A stretch of DNA of 55,510 bases from Desulfosporosinus sp. FKB (GTDB lineage Bacteria > Bacillota > Desulfitobacteriia > Desulfitobacteriales > Desulfitobacteriaceae). Where the stretch lies: NCBI RefSeq assembly GCF_002196705.1, contig NZ_NADJ01000007.1, positions 1 through 55,510 of the forward strand, read 5' to 3'. The notes below the pieces were generated by a model. That model was not told the DNA's origin. It saw nothing but the letters and a program-made list of their open reading frames with translations, and did not search any database. Made by a program: the position numbers and the translations under genes. Of this stretch, positions 8,275-17,222 are shown in pieces (within the stretch, counting starts at the first letter, position 1; every line of letters starts with the position of its first letter).

Positions 8275-8733
8275 TTGTTAAAGTTTTTTAAATGGCTCTC
8301 AATAATTGTTGTGTTTGTTCTCATTGCTGGGAGTCTGTTCCTATTTGCCAAAATTCATATAGCTTCAAATGGAGCGACTTTTCAGGATAAAAGTGCTTTG
8401 AATAGGATGAATACAATAATTGAGACTACAAACGCTTCAGCAAAAATAAACCCTATCGTTGCTATTGTGGATGCGGTAAAAACTTATCATATATGGGTAT
8501 TCAGCGAAGATAGAATAAATGTAGAGTATCAATTAATGACCGACCCGGCAGCAGGAGGCCATAGGCTTTCTAAGGAACCGGTATATATCGTTTCTTTTAT
8601 AAGTAATAAGGGATGGTCAGGTCCATCCGGCGGGCCAAAAGGGAGTCATGTCGTGTTACCTTTGCATCATGAATTTAATACTGTGGTTGATGCTAACACT
8701 GGTGAGGCACTATTCGCTTTTGCGTATCGATAA
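8275..8733 (+). CDS. Secreted or membrane-anchored protein of unknown function
   Basis: A 152-residue protein. A basic start (LKFFKW) precedes a hydrophobic helix (about residues 8-27), so it is a signal-anchor or signal-peptide protein with an extracytoplasmic remainder of about 120 residues. It has no Cys lipobox and no recognised family. The C-terminal half contains a Gly-rich turn (GWSGPSGGPKGSH) and an NTVVDANTGEAL motif resembling the NTG-type turns of PepSY-like beta domains, which is only suggestive. The TTG start at 8275 has AGAGGTGG upstream. It appears monocistronic, with a terminator after it. Confidence 0.7.
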   Translation: MLKFFKWLSIIVVFVLIAGSLFLFAKIHIASNGATFQDKSALNRMNTIIETTNASAKINPIVAIVDAVKTYHIWVFSEDRINVEYQLMTDPAAGGHRLSKEPVYIVSFISNKGWSGPSGGPKGSHVVLPLHHEFNTVVDANTGEALFAFAYR

Positions 8734-8777
8734 TGCTTGATTAAGTGTTGTGTAGCATTATTCCGATTATATTCAGT

Positions 8778-8820
8778 AAAAGACCTGTACTTGATATAAA
8801 AATCAAGCAGGCCTTTTATT
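8778..8820 (+). terminator. Terminator hairpin after the 8275-8733 gene
   Basis: An outer stem AAAAGACCTG / CAGGCCTTTT (one mismatch) encloses an inner stem CTTGAT / ATCAAG and ends TTTTATT. Confidence 0.6.
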
Positions 8821-8863
8821 GCACAGTAGACCCAAAATGTGCAGCAATAATATTTAAAGGAGT

Positions 8864-9340
8864 ATGATGAATTTGAGAAGAAAAGATAGAGAGATAACAG
8901 AACTAAAGGAATTAATGCAGATTATTGACCAGTGTAAAGTTTGTAGAATTGCTATGCACGATAAAGCAGGGCTTTATATTGTGCCAATGAATTTCGGCTA
9001 TACTTATGTAAATAGTCAATTGGTGTTATTTTTCCATAGTGCAAAGGAAGGAAGAAAAATTAGTGCATTGAGAGAGAACAGCGATGTATGTTTTGAAATG
9101 GATTGTGAACATAGACTTATTACAGCGGATATAGCCTGTAAATATGGATATTACTTTAAAAGTATTATTGGAAAGGGTAGGGTTGTCTTTATAGATGCCA
9201 TTGAAGAAAAGAAAACAGTGCTATCGTTGTTAATGAAACACCAGACTGGACAGGATTTTTCATTTGATGATGGAACAGTTAATAGCGTTTCTGTATTTAA
9301 AATTATCGTTCAAAATTATACTGGAAAAGACCATCATTAA
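8864..9340 (+). CDS. NimA-like flavin-binding split-barrel protein (PNPOx family)
   Basis: A 158-residue protein of the pyridoxamine-phosphate-oxidase-like FMN-binding split barrel, closest in pattern to the NimA/5-nitroimidazole resistance group. Matching features are an N-terminal helix ending in ELMQIIDQCKVCRIAM, the strand YIVPMNFGYTY, FFHSAKEGRKISAL (typical FMN phosphate-contact region), then FEMD and a late GKGRVVFID strand. Members bind FMN or heme and reduce small molecules; the substrate is unknown. The start is one of two adjacent ATGs after AAAGGAGT. It appears monocistronic. Confidence 0.8.
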   Translation: MMNLRRKDREITELKELMQIIDQCKVCRIAMHDKAGLYIVPMNFGYTYVNSQLVLFFHSAKEGRKISALRENSDVCFEMDCEHRLITADIACKYGYYFKSIIGKGRVVFIDAIEEKKTVLSLLMKHQTGQDFSFDDGTVNSVSVFKIIVQNYTGKDHH

Positions 9341-9419
9341 TTCACATTTTTCGGATATAGCGTCGCAAGGGAAATTTTAATGTAGGATAATCTAAAGCAT
9401 TTAAAAGGGGGGAATTTCC

Positions 9420-9557
9420 ATGGGTAATGACATCGCCGTTTTTGTTGTACCAATGATTATCCTGTTTATAATTTATTATAAAGTATTTCGAATTGCAGAC
9501 GATGTAAAGGAAATTAAAAAAATACTCAAAAGTAATGTTGAGTCGAAAAGAAATTAA
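9420..9557 (+). CDS. Small membrane protein of unknown function
   Basis: A 45-residue protein too short for most gene callers. ATG at 9420 follows a strong site (AAAAGGGGGGAATTTCC). A hydrophobic segment (about residues 5-22, IAVFVVPMIILFIIYY) is followed by a charged helix, ADDVKEIKKILKS. This matches the general plan of small DUF4083/YrzO-type membrane peptides, but no family can be assigned firmly. A longer frame on the opposite strand across the same bases has no comparable ribosome site or sequence character. Confidence 0.6.
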   Translation: MGNDIAVFVVPMIILFIIYYKVFRIADDVKEIKKILKSNVESKRN

Positions 9558-9685
9558 CTTAATAACAGCTAAATATTTATATCCATAGTATAAGTAATAC
9601 TTACGCATTTGGATTAAAGAAGTTTTCTCCTTCCTTAAACTGCCAATTATTCTTATTTTACGACGTATTATGTGAATATAAAAGC

Positions 9686-10513
9686 TTACCGGGACCTGAG
9701 TTGCCAAAAGGCCACGGCGCTGGCTGCAGCAACGTTCAGAGAGTCCACGTTATGGGACATGGGGATGCACGCGGTGTAATCGCAGTCAGCAATCGTGCAG
9801 GGCGCCAGTCCATTACCTTCTGAACCCAATACGATAGCAAGCTTTTCCTCTGCCATGAGCTGCGGATCGTCTATGCTGACAGCGTTATCATTTAAAGCCA
9901 TGGCAACGGTCTTAAAGCCCAGCTTGCGCAGACTCTTCATGCCCTGCTGCGGCCACTGCGAGGGTTCGCTGCCAATACGGGCCCATGGCACTTGGAAGAT
10001 GGTACCCATGCTCACCCTCACCGCACGCCGGCACAGTGGGTCACAGCATGAGGGGGTAAGCAACACGGTATCGATGCCTAGCGCCGCAGCCGAGCGAAAA
10101 ATGGCACCGACGTTGGTAGAGTCCGCAATACCTTCAAGCACAGCCACTCGACTTGCACCGGCACACGCCTCTTCAACGCTGGGTAGATGAGGACGCCGCA
10201 TGGCACACAGCACACCGCGGGTCAACTGAAAGCCAGTCAGCCCTGCTAGCAGGTTGCTATCGGCAGTATAGACGGGGACATCTCCACAGCGGGTGATTAT
10301 ACCGTGCGCCTGCCCTGCAATGTATTTGCGCTCCATCAAAAGTGAAATAGGCTCGCATCCAGCGTCGAGGGCAAGTCCAATTACCTTGGTACTCTCCGCA
10401 ATAAAGATGCCCATCTCCGGCTCCAACCGGTTGCGCAGCTGCGTTTCCGTCAGGCGAGCAAAGATATCCAAATTGGACGATGAAAAATCGCTTATCTCAA
10501 TGATATTTGACAT
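9686..10513 (-). CDS. TrmH/SpoU family RNA 2'-O-methyltransferase
   Basis: A 275-residue SPOUT-class methyltransferase that transfers a methyl group from SAM to the 2'-OH of a tRNA or rRNA nucleotide. The three SpoU motifs are clear: NVGAIFRSAAALGID with RRAVRVSMG, then LAIVLGSEGNGL, and finally IPMSHNVDSLNVAAASAVA at the knot. The N-terminal domain resembles the substrate-binding domain of the RlmB/TsnR group. ATG at 10513 is chosen because AAAGGAGATAAG precedes it; an upstream in-frame ATG lacks a site. Base composition is visibly GC-richer than its neighbours, suggesting recent transfer. The exact target RNA is unknown. Confidence 0.9.
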   Translation of the reverse strand: MSNIIEISDFSSSNLDIFARLTETQLRNRLEPEMGIFIAESTKVIGLALDAGCEPISLLMERKYIAGQAHGIITRCGDVPVYTADSNLLAGLTGFQLTRGVLCAMRRPHLPSVEEACAGASRVAVLEGIADSTNVGAIFRSAAALGIDTVLLTPSCCDPLCRRAVRVSMGTIFQVPWARIGSEPSQWPQQGMKSLRKLGFKTVAMALNDNAVSIDDPQLMAEEKLAIVLGSEGNGLAPCTIADCDYTACIPMSHNVDSLNVAAASAVAFWQLRSR

Positions 10514-10757
10514 CTTATCTCCTTTTATGTTCGAGGTTAGTGGTAACATATCAACCTTTATTTTTTTGCAACATAAAATTCTCTTTTTACCGTAAGTAAG
10601 AATTACACCACCATCAATATATGAATTTAAGTAGTATTTCGCACTTTCCTACCAATGCGTCACAGTGTTCTGCTCAATTATACCCCATAACATTGGTTTG
10701 TAGATACAAAAAGGGCCCAGCTCTTGCTGAAACCCTTGGTACCAAGGCTTCCGCTAA

Positions 10758-11126
10758 TTCTTAAACCTTCTAGTTGCAACTAAATCCTCATCCTTAAGCG
10801 TAGGCTGGCATCAACTTCAAAGCCACAAGGGAAAACTGATACTTGCTGTAATTAAAGAACCAAAAAGTGATTGTTCTGATATCCAGATAGATAACAGATT
10901 TAGGTTCTATGGATATGATTTAATTGATGACGTAAGAATAAGTGCTTTGACTAATTGTGGAGGGTTTGATAGGGCATTTTTACCTGATGATATTTCGGAA
11001 TATGGGTTAAAGAAAGATGTCGATAAAGCTAAACAAATTCAATCTATACTTGTTACTGAATATCCTGATGAAGCACATGCCTATTGTTCACTTTGGGCTA
11101 TCTGGAGGATGGAATTTGAAAGATAG
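10758..11126 (+). pseudogene. 5'-truncated gene remnant, possibly an immunity-type protein
   Basis: A 122-codon open frame with no usable start in its first half: an in-frame TAA at 10755 precedes it and no ATG or GTG follows until the last codons. The translation looks truly coding and ends DEAHAYCSLWAIWRMEFER. It contains RFYGYDLIDD and NCGGFDRAF, a style seen in small cytoplasmic immunity proteins of toxin systems. That resemblance is from memory and weak. The 5' end was probably lost by deletion. A 14-bp palindrome (CCTTGGTACCAAGG, 10734-10747) lies just upstream. Confidence 0.5.
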
Positions 11127-11355
11127 ATGTGAACAATTAACTTTCGCAAATTCTTAAACACGTAAGTAGATTGCATTTGCTAATCATCTCCTTGCAAGTA
11201 GTATTGACTTAATTTGCAGAAGACTACAAGTGCTTATAACCGGAAGTTGGAAGCTGCTTGCGTAATTATTTTCGCGGCAAAACATTGTTTAATAACGGTA
11301 ATCGAAATGAATCATTCAATTGTTGAGTCGGGCAGGAATCTTAGGAGTGGTTAAC

Positions 11356-11679
11356 ATGGGAAATTATAATTTGAACTACAAGTTGAATAGACTGTTGACC
11401 AATGCTAATTTTTTATTACTAAAGAGCTTACAAAGCAAAAGTAATTTGTTTGAAACACTAGCAGTATCACACCTAGAAATGTGGCATAGTGCATTTGTTA
11501 AATGGCTAATTGATCCAAGTTCTGATTTGGGATTATCAACCTTTCCAATAAAACGGTTTCTATACATGATAGCCTATCACGGGAAGATGAGTGAACGAAT
11601 TAATGAAAGTTTTAAGCTGGAATTGACCATTTTTATAACTAATCAGTGTTATAGTTTGGTGTGCCCGAAATCCGGATGA
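11356..11679 (+). pseudogene. N-terminal fragment of a PD-(D/E)XK nuclease-like protein
   Basis: A 107-residue frame from ATG 11356 with a good site (TAGGAGTGG). The middle, LFETLAVSHLEMWHSAFVKW followed by LIDPSSDLGL, matches the N-terminal pattern of the PDDEXK_4 group (FEILG...E.RHS.FLAWLLDP...HGLG). Known members are about 300-400 residues with the catalytic D...ExK further on, and none of that is present here. The frame breaks near 11640, and a different frame continues with protein-like sequence to about 11842 (including MIDIALYNKP), so a decayed continuation is likely. Probably a dead defence-type nuclease. Confidence 0.5.
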
Positions 11680-11920
11680 TATCCGTCTGAATTTGGAGTA
11701 CCCGGATCAAATTGATTGGTAGTGTAGGATTGGAGAAAGATAACAAAGATGCAGGCACAATCTTTATTGAGTACAGATGTAATCTCGATTTTGCTATGAT
11801 TGACATTGCACTATACAATAAACCATGCGTCCATATGATATAATTCTTGGTGCATGAATCTAATTTTTGAGGCATCAGGAAGTAGTAAAGGTGTTACAAA
11901 TACATAGTGGGAGATTTAAG

Positions 11921-14065
11921 GTGATTAGCGAGAAGGATTTCTTTGCAGAGATCAAGGCTAGAGGTTTTGATTTAACTGAACAGCAAAAACAGGCTGTGGT
12001 CCATAACCTGGGCCCTCTTTTGCTTTTAGCTGTTCCCGGTGCAGGCAAGACGACGGTTCTCACCGTTCGTTTAGCCTATTTGATTCTTGTTAAAAACATA
12101 GACCCTCGAAGGATTCTTTGTCTAACCTTCGGACGGGCAGCAGCCAAGGAAATGCGTGAACGGTTTATTGCGAATTTTGGGGCAATGGTCAGCAGTCAAA
12201 ATGAAGGCCGTGGGGAAATTAAATTTTCTACGATCCACAGCTTTGCTTATGAAGTAGTTCGAACCGCTTTTCGACAAAGGGGTACCAGATTTGAAATTAT
12301 TGAGGAACAAACAGGTGCTGAAAGCAAGATGGGAGTTCTTCGTAAAATCTACGAAAAGCATAATACTTCCGCAATTACCGATGAGCAGCTGGAAGGGTTG
12401 CAGAATTGCATTTGTTACGTAAAAAATACTTTAAGCAAACCTGAAGAGCTTTTGAATTGTGACATTAAGAATTTCCCACTTATTTATAAGGATTATGAGA
12501 ACCATAAGCAAAGCAGCCGGCCGCGTCTGATTGATTATGACGATATGCTTTCCCTTGCCTTTCAAGAGTTAATGGAAAATCCGATGTACTTAGCGTATTA
12601 TCGAAAGCGATTTGACTATATTCTTACGGATGAGAGCCAAGATACGTCTCTTCTACAGCATAAAATCATCGAAATGATCGTTAAACCCAAGAGTAATATA
12701 TTTGTAGTGGGGGATGATGATCAGTCTATTTTTGGGTTTCGAGCGGCTGAACCAAAGTATCTTTTAGAGTTTGAACTGACTTACCCCGGTGCAAAGATCC
12801 TTCGCATGGAGCAAAACTTTCGCTCGACTCCGCAGATTGTGGAGGTAGCCTGTGGTTTTATTCGTTCTAATAAACTGCGATTCTATAAAGATATGTTTAC
12901 TGAGAATCCCAAGGGAGACGTTCTTCGGGTTGGGCAATTTGAAGGAATTAAAGAACAAAATCAATTTATTATTCAGAAACTCAAGGGTCAAAAGGATTTG
13001 GCAAAGGCAGGGGTTTTGTACCGAAATAATTTATCCGCCATTTGTTTAGCGGATGCATTAGATCGGGCTAATATTTCCTTTTATATGCATGAATCAGGTA
13101 AACAGAGGTTTTTCACCCACTGGGCCATTAACGATATGTTAAATTTCCTTCGCTTTTCATTTAACGATAAAAGCTTGTCCGTTTTGGAGCGAATTTGGTC
13201 CAAGTTGAGTTGTCCTATACGTAAGCAACATCTTGATTTACTAAAGCAAATGCCAATCGATCGCTCAATCTTCGAAATCTTGGCTGAACAACCGGGAGTG
13301 ACCTTAAAGGGAAGATCAGAGTACTTAGACCTCAAAAAGTGGTTTAAGGAGCTTAATACTCTTTCACCTGCTCAGGCTATCCATTATATCCGAAACCAAC
13401 TGGATTATGATAAAGCAATGAAGAGAATATGTGAGACGTTAGGTTTTTCTGAAGAATATGTCAGAAATCTCTTGGAGCTTCTGAGTTCAATTGCACAGAA
13501 CGAATGTACAATTGTGGATTTTGCCAATCGTTTAACGTATCTTGAAGAGCAGATGACGTCTTCGCATAAAAATAAGCACAAAAATGCCGTGACCCTTTCA
13601 ACCATCCATTCTGCCAAGGGTTTAGAATGGGAACAGGTCTACCTAATTGATCTTGTCGAAGGGATTATTCCTGAACGGGAGACGATCAAAGCTGAACAAG
13701 GGGGAAAGAACGAATTATTGGAAGAGGAGAGACGTCTTTTCTATGTCGGCATGACCAGGGCTAAACGCCAGTTAACCTTATGCTCTATGAATTATTATCA
13801 TCATAAACGAGTGAAAGCTTCCCGTTTTATCCGTGAGGTCAATCTTGTGATGCAAGGTAAAAACCCTCAAGAGGTGATCCCCCAGGAAGTATCAGGCCCT
13901 ATGAGCGATTTAGTTGCAGGGTTGGTTATACAACATAAATCATTTGGAGAGGGAGTCATTGTTAACGATGAGGGAAATGTAATGGTAGTTCGTTTTAAGA
14001 ACGGATCACAGCGTTCGTTCATGAAAGATATCTGTGCCAAACAGAGGTTAATTTGGGCTATCTAA
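11921..14065 (+). CDS. UvrD/Rep-type superfamily 1 DNA helicase
   Basis: A 714-residue 3'-5' SF1A helicase. The motifs run in order: Q motif (LTEQQKQAV), Walker A PGAGKTT (about residue 39), motif II DESQDTS, motif III GDDDQSIFGFRAA, motif IV QNFRST, motif V STIHSAKGLEWEQVYL and motif VI RRLFYVGMTRAKRQL. The C-terminus (FGEGVIVNDEGNVMVVRF) resembles the small Tudor-like tail of PcrA, which binds RNA polymerase. GTG at 11921 is chosen because GTGGGAGA lies 7 nt upstream and the Q motif follows closely. It is one of several possible UvrD paralogues, and the exact role (repair or R-loop control) is unknown. Confidence 0.93.
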   Translation: MISEKDFFAEIKARGFDLTEQQKQAVVHNLGPLLLLAVPGAGKTTVLTVRLAYLILVKNIDPRRILCLTFGRAAAKEMRERFIANFGAMVSSQNEGRGEIKFSTIHSFAYEVVRTAFRQRGTRFEIIEEQTGAESKMGVLRKIYEKHNTSAITDEQLEGLQNCICYVKNTLSKPEELLNCDIKNFPLIYKDYENHKQSSRPRLIDYDDMLSLAFQELMENPMYLAYYRKRFDYILTDESQDTSLLQHKIIEMIVKPKSNIFVVGDDDQSIFGFRAAEPKYLLEFELTYPGAKILRMEQNFRSTPQIVEVACGFIRSNKLRFYKDMFTENPKGDVLRVGQFEGIKEQNQFIIQKLKGQKDLAKAGVLYRNNLSAICLADALDRANISFYMHESGKQRFFTHWAINDMLNFLRFSFNDKSLSVLERIWSKLSCPIRKQHLDLLKQMPIDRSIFEILAEQPGVTLKGRSEYLDLKKWFKELNTLSPAQAIHYIRNQLDYDKAMKRICETLGFSEEYVRNLLELLSSIAQNECTIVDFANRLTYLEEQMTSSHKNKHKNAVTLSTIHSAKGLEWEQVYLIDLVEGIIPERETIKAEQGGKNELLEEERRLFYVGMTRAKRQLTLCSMNYYHHKRVKASRFIREVNLVMQGKNPQEVIPQEVSGPMSDLVAGLVIQHKSFGEGVIVNDEGNVMVVRFKNGSQRSFMKDICAKQRLIWAI

Positions 14066-14182
14066 TTCGGGATGTCCGTTGTAAAATCATACCATAACCT
14101 TATTGGTTTCAAAAGGCGAATTAGAATTTGAATCAGCCCACACAATATTATATAAGCGTTGAGGGAAGGTGTTTTACTAAAA

Positions 14183-14419
14183 ATGGAAGACAGAGTACTA
14201 TTCACTTTAAATCATATTTTACAAAAGAAGAAGAGAAAGATAACCCTGGAGAGCCGTTTGCGGGAAGACTTATTTGTGGATTCTTTAGATATGTCGATGA
14301 TTATTGGGGACCTGGAGGATGAATTCGAGATAACCATTACTGATGACGAATTTGCAGATGTGGTTACCGTCAATGATATTGTAGAAAAACTGAAAGCTAG
14401 AGGTTTATCCGATTACTGA
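14183..14419 (+). CDS. Acyl carrier protein
   Basis: A 78-residue acyl carrier protein. The phosphopantetheine site is the Ser in VDSLDMSM (about residue 35), followed by the acidic recognition helix (LEDEFEITITDDEF) and a closing helix (TVNDIVEKLKARG). This matches AcpP-type proteins in length and order. It stands alone, with no fatty acid or polyketide genes nearby, so it may be a second, specialised carrier. ATG 14183 is taken as the start, with GAGGGAAGGTG upstream. It begins about 120 bp after the helicase gene and ends before a terminator. Confidence 0.88.
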   Translation: MEDRVLFTLNHILQKKKRKITLESRLREDLFVDSLDMSMIIGDLEDEFEITITDDEFADVVTVNDIVEKLKARGLSDY

Positions 14420-14778
14420 TCGATTATAAATTCGGAGTAATTTCATAACCTGTCGTTCCCGGTTCGATTGACGGCTAAAACCCATACGCATCAAGGCATA
14501 CTTCATCTTTTAGAGGGTATGCCTTGTTTTTTTGAAAATATACCATAAATTCCGTTATTAAAGTTTATTTCGTGAAACCTTAGGTTGAGTGGCGAAAAGA
14601 TGGAATGTAAGAGTAATGAAGGCATTAGTATTCGACAATAATGGTAAAATTGCTGGGTATTTTGTCTATATTTTCAGGTCAATATCCTATTATTTGGCTA
14701 TTTGATGGACGTAAAGGCACAAGAATATTGATAATGGGAGCCAAAGATTGTTAAATTTTGAATGGGGTTGCTGTTAAT
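14420..14778. other. Intergenic region after the acyl carrier gene
   Basis: A 359-bp gap containing a terminator (14493-14532) and, from about 14616, a 29-codon frame (beginning MKALVFDNNGK) that is too short and poorly signalled to call a gene. Nothing else is recognised. Confidence 0.4.
14493..14533 (+). terminator. Intrinsic terminator after acyl carrier gene
   Basis: A perfect 9-bp stem AAGGCATAC / GTATGCCTT (14493-14501 and 14517-14525) is followed by GTTTTTTTTG. Confidence 0.85.
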
Positions 14779-14988
14779 ATGAATAGGTTTATAAGTAAGA
14801 TTTTTGGGTATGTGACATTTTTCCTTTGCCTATTGGGACTAACCTATTTATTTAATGAATTGTGGGAATGGTTTCAAGGAGATGATCTCATTAGAAATGC
14901 AGCTGCATCAACAATAGCCATTATATTGATTGATTTGTGTAGATTATTGTTCGGGAAAATTTCTAAAATGCATGATAACTCGACTTAA
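14779..14988 (+). CDS. Small two-segment membrane protein of unknown function
   Basis: A 69-residue protein with two hydrophobic helices (about residues 8-27 and 43-58) separated by an acidic loop (ELWEWFQGDD) and ending in a short basic tail. No family is recognised. ATG 14779 is preferred to an upstream TTG at 14758, which has no suitably spaced ribosome site. It may be expressed alone. Confidence 0.55.
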   Translation: MNRFISKIFGYVTFFLCLLGLTYLFNELWEWFQGDDLIRNAAASTIAIILIDLCRLLFGKISKMHDNST

Positions 14989-15191
14989 CCACCTTAATCT
15001 GCTTTCTAACCTGGATCGGATTATTCATGGGCAATAATCTACGGCATTTGCAACACTTGTAAAGATGTAAGTTGATGGGACGTGCAGTAATCGTATGCTG
15101 CCCTTGTAAACAGGTTTACATAATTCTTAAACCGTTAATCAAATCGTTGTATACAGGGTATCCTAGATGTTTGCTGTTAGGTGGGATGTTA

Positions 15192-15728
15192 ATGATAAAG
15201 GATAAAGCAAAACTTCTAATACTATTAGTTGGTATTCTATTAATAATTGGGTCTTGTGGATTTTCCTTTTATACCAATAGTAAAGCATACATTGCTAACA
15301 AAGATTTAACACACGATGAACTAGTGAAATGTATTGACCAATACTGGTTTCAGGGTAAGCCAATAAACTTTACTATTGAGTTAGAAAAAGACATTGACAA
15401 TTTGCATTTACTGCTTTTAGCATACTCGCCAACCCCGGATTTTCCTCAAGTGACTGGATTAGCAGTATTTAAACGTCTGCCAAATAATAAATACAAATAT
15501 GATATCTTCTTTCAGGGGTCCCCTACGGTATTGGTTACTAATGAAGGGACTAATTCAGAGAAAGATTACGGCGTATTTTTCGGTATGATTACCGATGATC
15601 AACCAACCAAGTATTTAATTAAGGTTGATGGCGGTAAAGAGTTTACAGATACTATTGAAAAGAACAAGTATGTTATCCGGGTATATGATTTGAACAAGCA
15701 TAAAGGGTTTGGAATAGGACCAATTTAA
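15192..15728 (+). CDS. Membrane-anchored or lipoprotein-like exported protein, unknown function
   Basis: A 178-residue protein. Basic residues (KDKAKL) precede a hydrophobic core (about 8-22) that ends IIGSCGFSFY, so it could be a lipoprotein with a weak lipobox around Cys or a simple N-terminal anchor. The rest is a soluble extracytoplasmic domain with alternating beta-like stretches and no known motif. ATG 15192 is chosen because AGGTGGG sits 6-7 nt upstream. A longer frame from 15072 would place non-signal sequence before the hydrophobic core and is disfavoured. Confidence 0.65.
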   Translation: MIKDKAKLLILLVGILLIIGSCGFSFYTNSKAYIANKDLTHDELVKCIDQYWFQGKPINFTIELEKDIDNLHLLLLAYSPTPDFPQVTGLAVFKRLPNNKYKYDIFFQGSPTVLVTNEGTNSEKDYGVFFGMITDDQPTKYLIKVDGGKEFTDTIEKNKYVIRVYDLNKHKGFGIGPI

Positions 15729-15808
15729 GCAACTTATAAGCAACTTAGCATTAATTCTCACCTTTCTAAGTTAAGTAATTTATTATTGGTACACATTATT
15801 ACTAAACC

Positions 15809-15854
15809 TAGTAGTAAAAATGCCGTCCAACCTCTATGTAGTTGGACGGCATTT
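15809..15854. terminator. Bidirectional hairpin terminator
   Basis: A perfect 14-bp stem (AAATGCCGTCCAAC / GTTGGACGGCATTT; 15818-15831 and 15841-15854). The leftward transcript gains a T tract after the stem (TTTTTACTAC), so it most likely terminates the DUF3231 gene, and perhaps also the rightward gene before it. Confidence 0.7.
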
Positions 15855-16028
15855 GTAAAGGATTATGCTAAGTTCATTTGTAATTCAGTTATTTCGATTG
15901 TGGTAGAATGAAAGTTTTAACAAAGAAATTTCCTCAGTACGCTATTAACCGTGTTGCATCCTATTAATAAATATTATTAACTGTAATGATTTAGGTCTCA
16001 AGCAAACCAGTATTTTTATTTTGTTCAC

Positions 16029-17039
16029 TTACTTAATTACTTTCGAACACAGTCTTCTATCAAACGATAGTGGTGGCTGTTCCATCCAGCCCCGTTCAAT
16101 CAATATTTTCAAGCCTTCTTCACCATATTTCATTATTTCCATCATAAGTGTAGCATAGTGCAATGCTAAATCTTTTCTAAAAGAAAGAGACATTGCGTAC
16201 GCACATAAATAAAGTCCTGCGGTGACAGATGTGCTAACTAGAAACATAATTAACTTATCGGAAAAAGGTGAAACTGTTGTATCAGTTACTTCCATACTAA
16301 CTGGCAAGTTGCCCAAATGTTCTTCTTTCTTCAAAATTTTATTAAATATATCAATTTGCTTTTGTGCAAGGCCTTTTCCCCTAATGAGATAGTCTTTAAT
16401 TTCTTTATCATGCATTACTTGAATGAAACCCATTAACATAAGCAGTCCAATATAATTTCTTTCAATAATGTAAAATATCTCACCTAATTCCATAGCATTT
16501 AATGGTCTATGCTCACCAAACCATGTTTCTAATAGAGAACCTCTTTTTTGAATAAATTCGACTTGTCGAGGATAAGGCATTTTAGGGGGCCTGTCATAGA
16601 CACCTTTGGATAGCATTAGATTTAATGCTTTTTTAAATAACGCACCACTCAAATTTAAACATTCATAAAAAAATTCAACAATATCCTCACGAGCTACTTT
16701 TGTTATTATAGTAGCATAATCACTAAAAACCATTTGATTAAACCTATAGACATAGCTTAATCCATATAGGTCTGAGTAAAGGGCGGGTGCGGATAAAATT
16801 AAATCATCATCAGAAAATCCTTTTGGTATAGGGAAATTTTCGTTTGTAAATATTTGTTTAATTTTATCTATGAACTTTTGCGATAAATTTATTTGTTCTT
16901 TTACTAAAGGCATAATTTCCGAGTCCTGCATATTTTGCTGAAAATGTTTAAACACATATAAATTTGAGATATTTTGCATGTAAGCCTTCCATAAACTAGA
17001 AATTTCGGGAGTTGTTAAATTAATGTGATGCTGTTCCAT
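16029..17039 (-). CDS. DUF3231 family protein
   Basis: A 336-residue protein of the DUF3231 family found in spore formers. It shows two related all-helical halves (about 10-170 and 180-330), each starting with a TTPEISSLW- or NAMELGEIF-type helix and containing a long helix followed by DKEIKDYLIRGK-like or EDIVEFFYECL-like segments. This is the expected duplicated, ferritin/CotF-like four-helix arrangement. Function is unknown; related proteins are linked to spore coats. The ATG at 17039 has a strong site (GAAGGAGGGCTT). It is alone on the minus strand within a rightward region. Confidence 0.82.
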   Translation of the reverse strand: MEQHHINLTTPEISSLWKAYMQNISNLYVFKHFQQNMQDSEIMPLVKEQINLSQKFIDKIKQIFTNENFPIPKGFSDDDLILSAPALYSDLYGLSYVYRFNQMVFSDYATIITKVAREDIVEFFYECLNLSGALFKKALNLMLSKGVYDRPPKMPYPRQVEFIQKRGSLLETWFGEHRPLNAMELGEIFYIIERNYIGLLMLMGFIQVMHDKEIKDYLIRGKGLAQKQIDIFNKILKKEEHLGNLPVSMEVTDTTVSPFSDKLIMFLVSTSVTAGLYLCAYAMSLSFRKDLALHYATLMMEIMKYGEEGLKILIERGWMEQPPLSFDRRLCSKVIK

Positions 17040-17222
17040 AAGCCCTCCTTCAATTGAGAAGTTAAATCTGTTTAATATAATTCTTCATACACTATTTAAT
17101 TATTCAAAGAAACTTTAAAAGAAATAATTACTTCGGATAAAATTCTTATTCATGATCAAATGTAGGATAATGCGAGGTGGTTATTAAAATAGTTATTAAG
17201 GAAAGGGTAGGAGGTAACTAAA

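Noticed and set aside
9342-9707. 121-codon frame on the minus strand
   Set aside because: No ribosome site and no protein-like features, and it overlaps both the small rightward gene at 9420 and the end of the SpoU methyltransferase gene.
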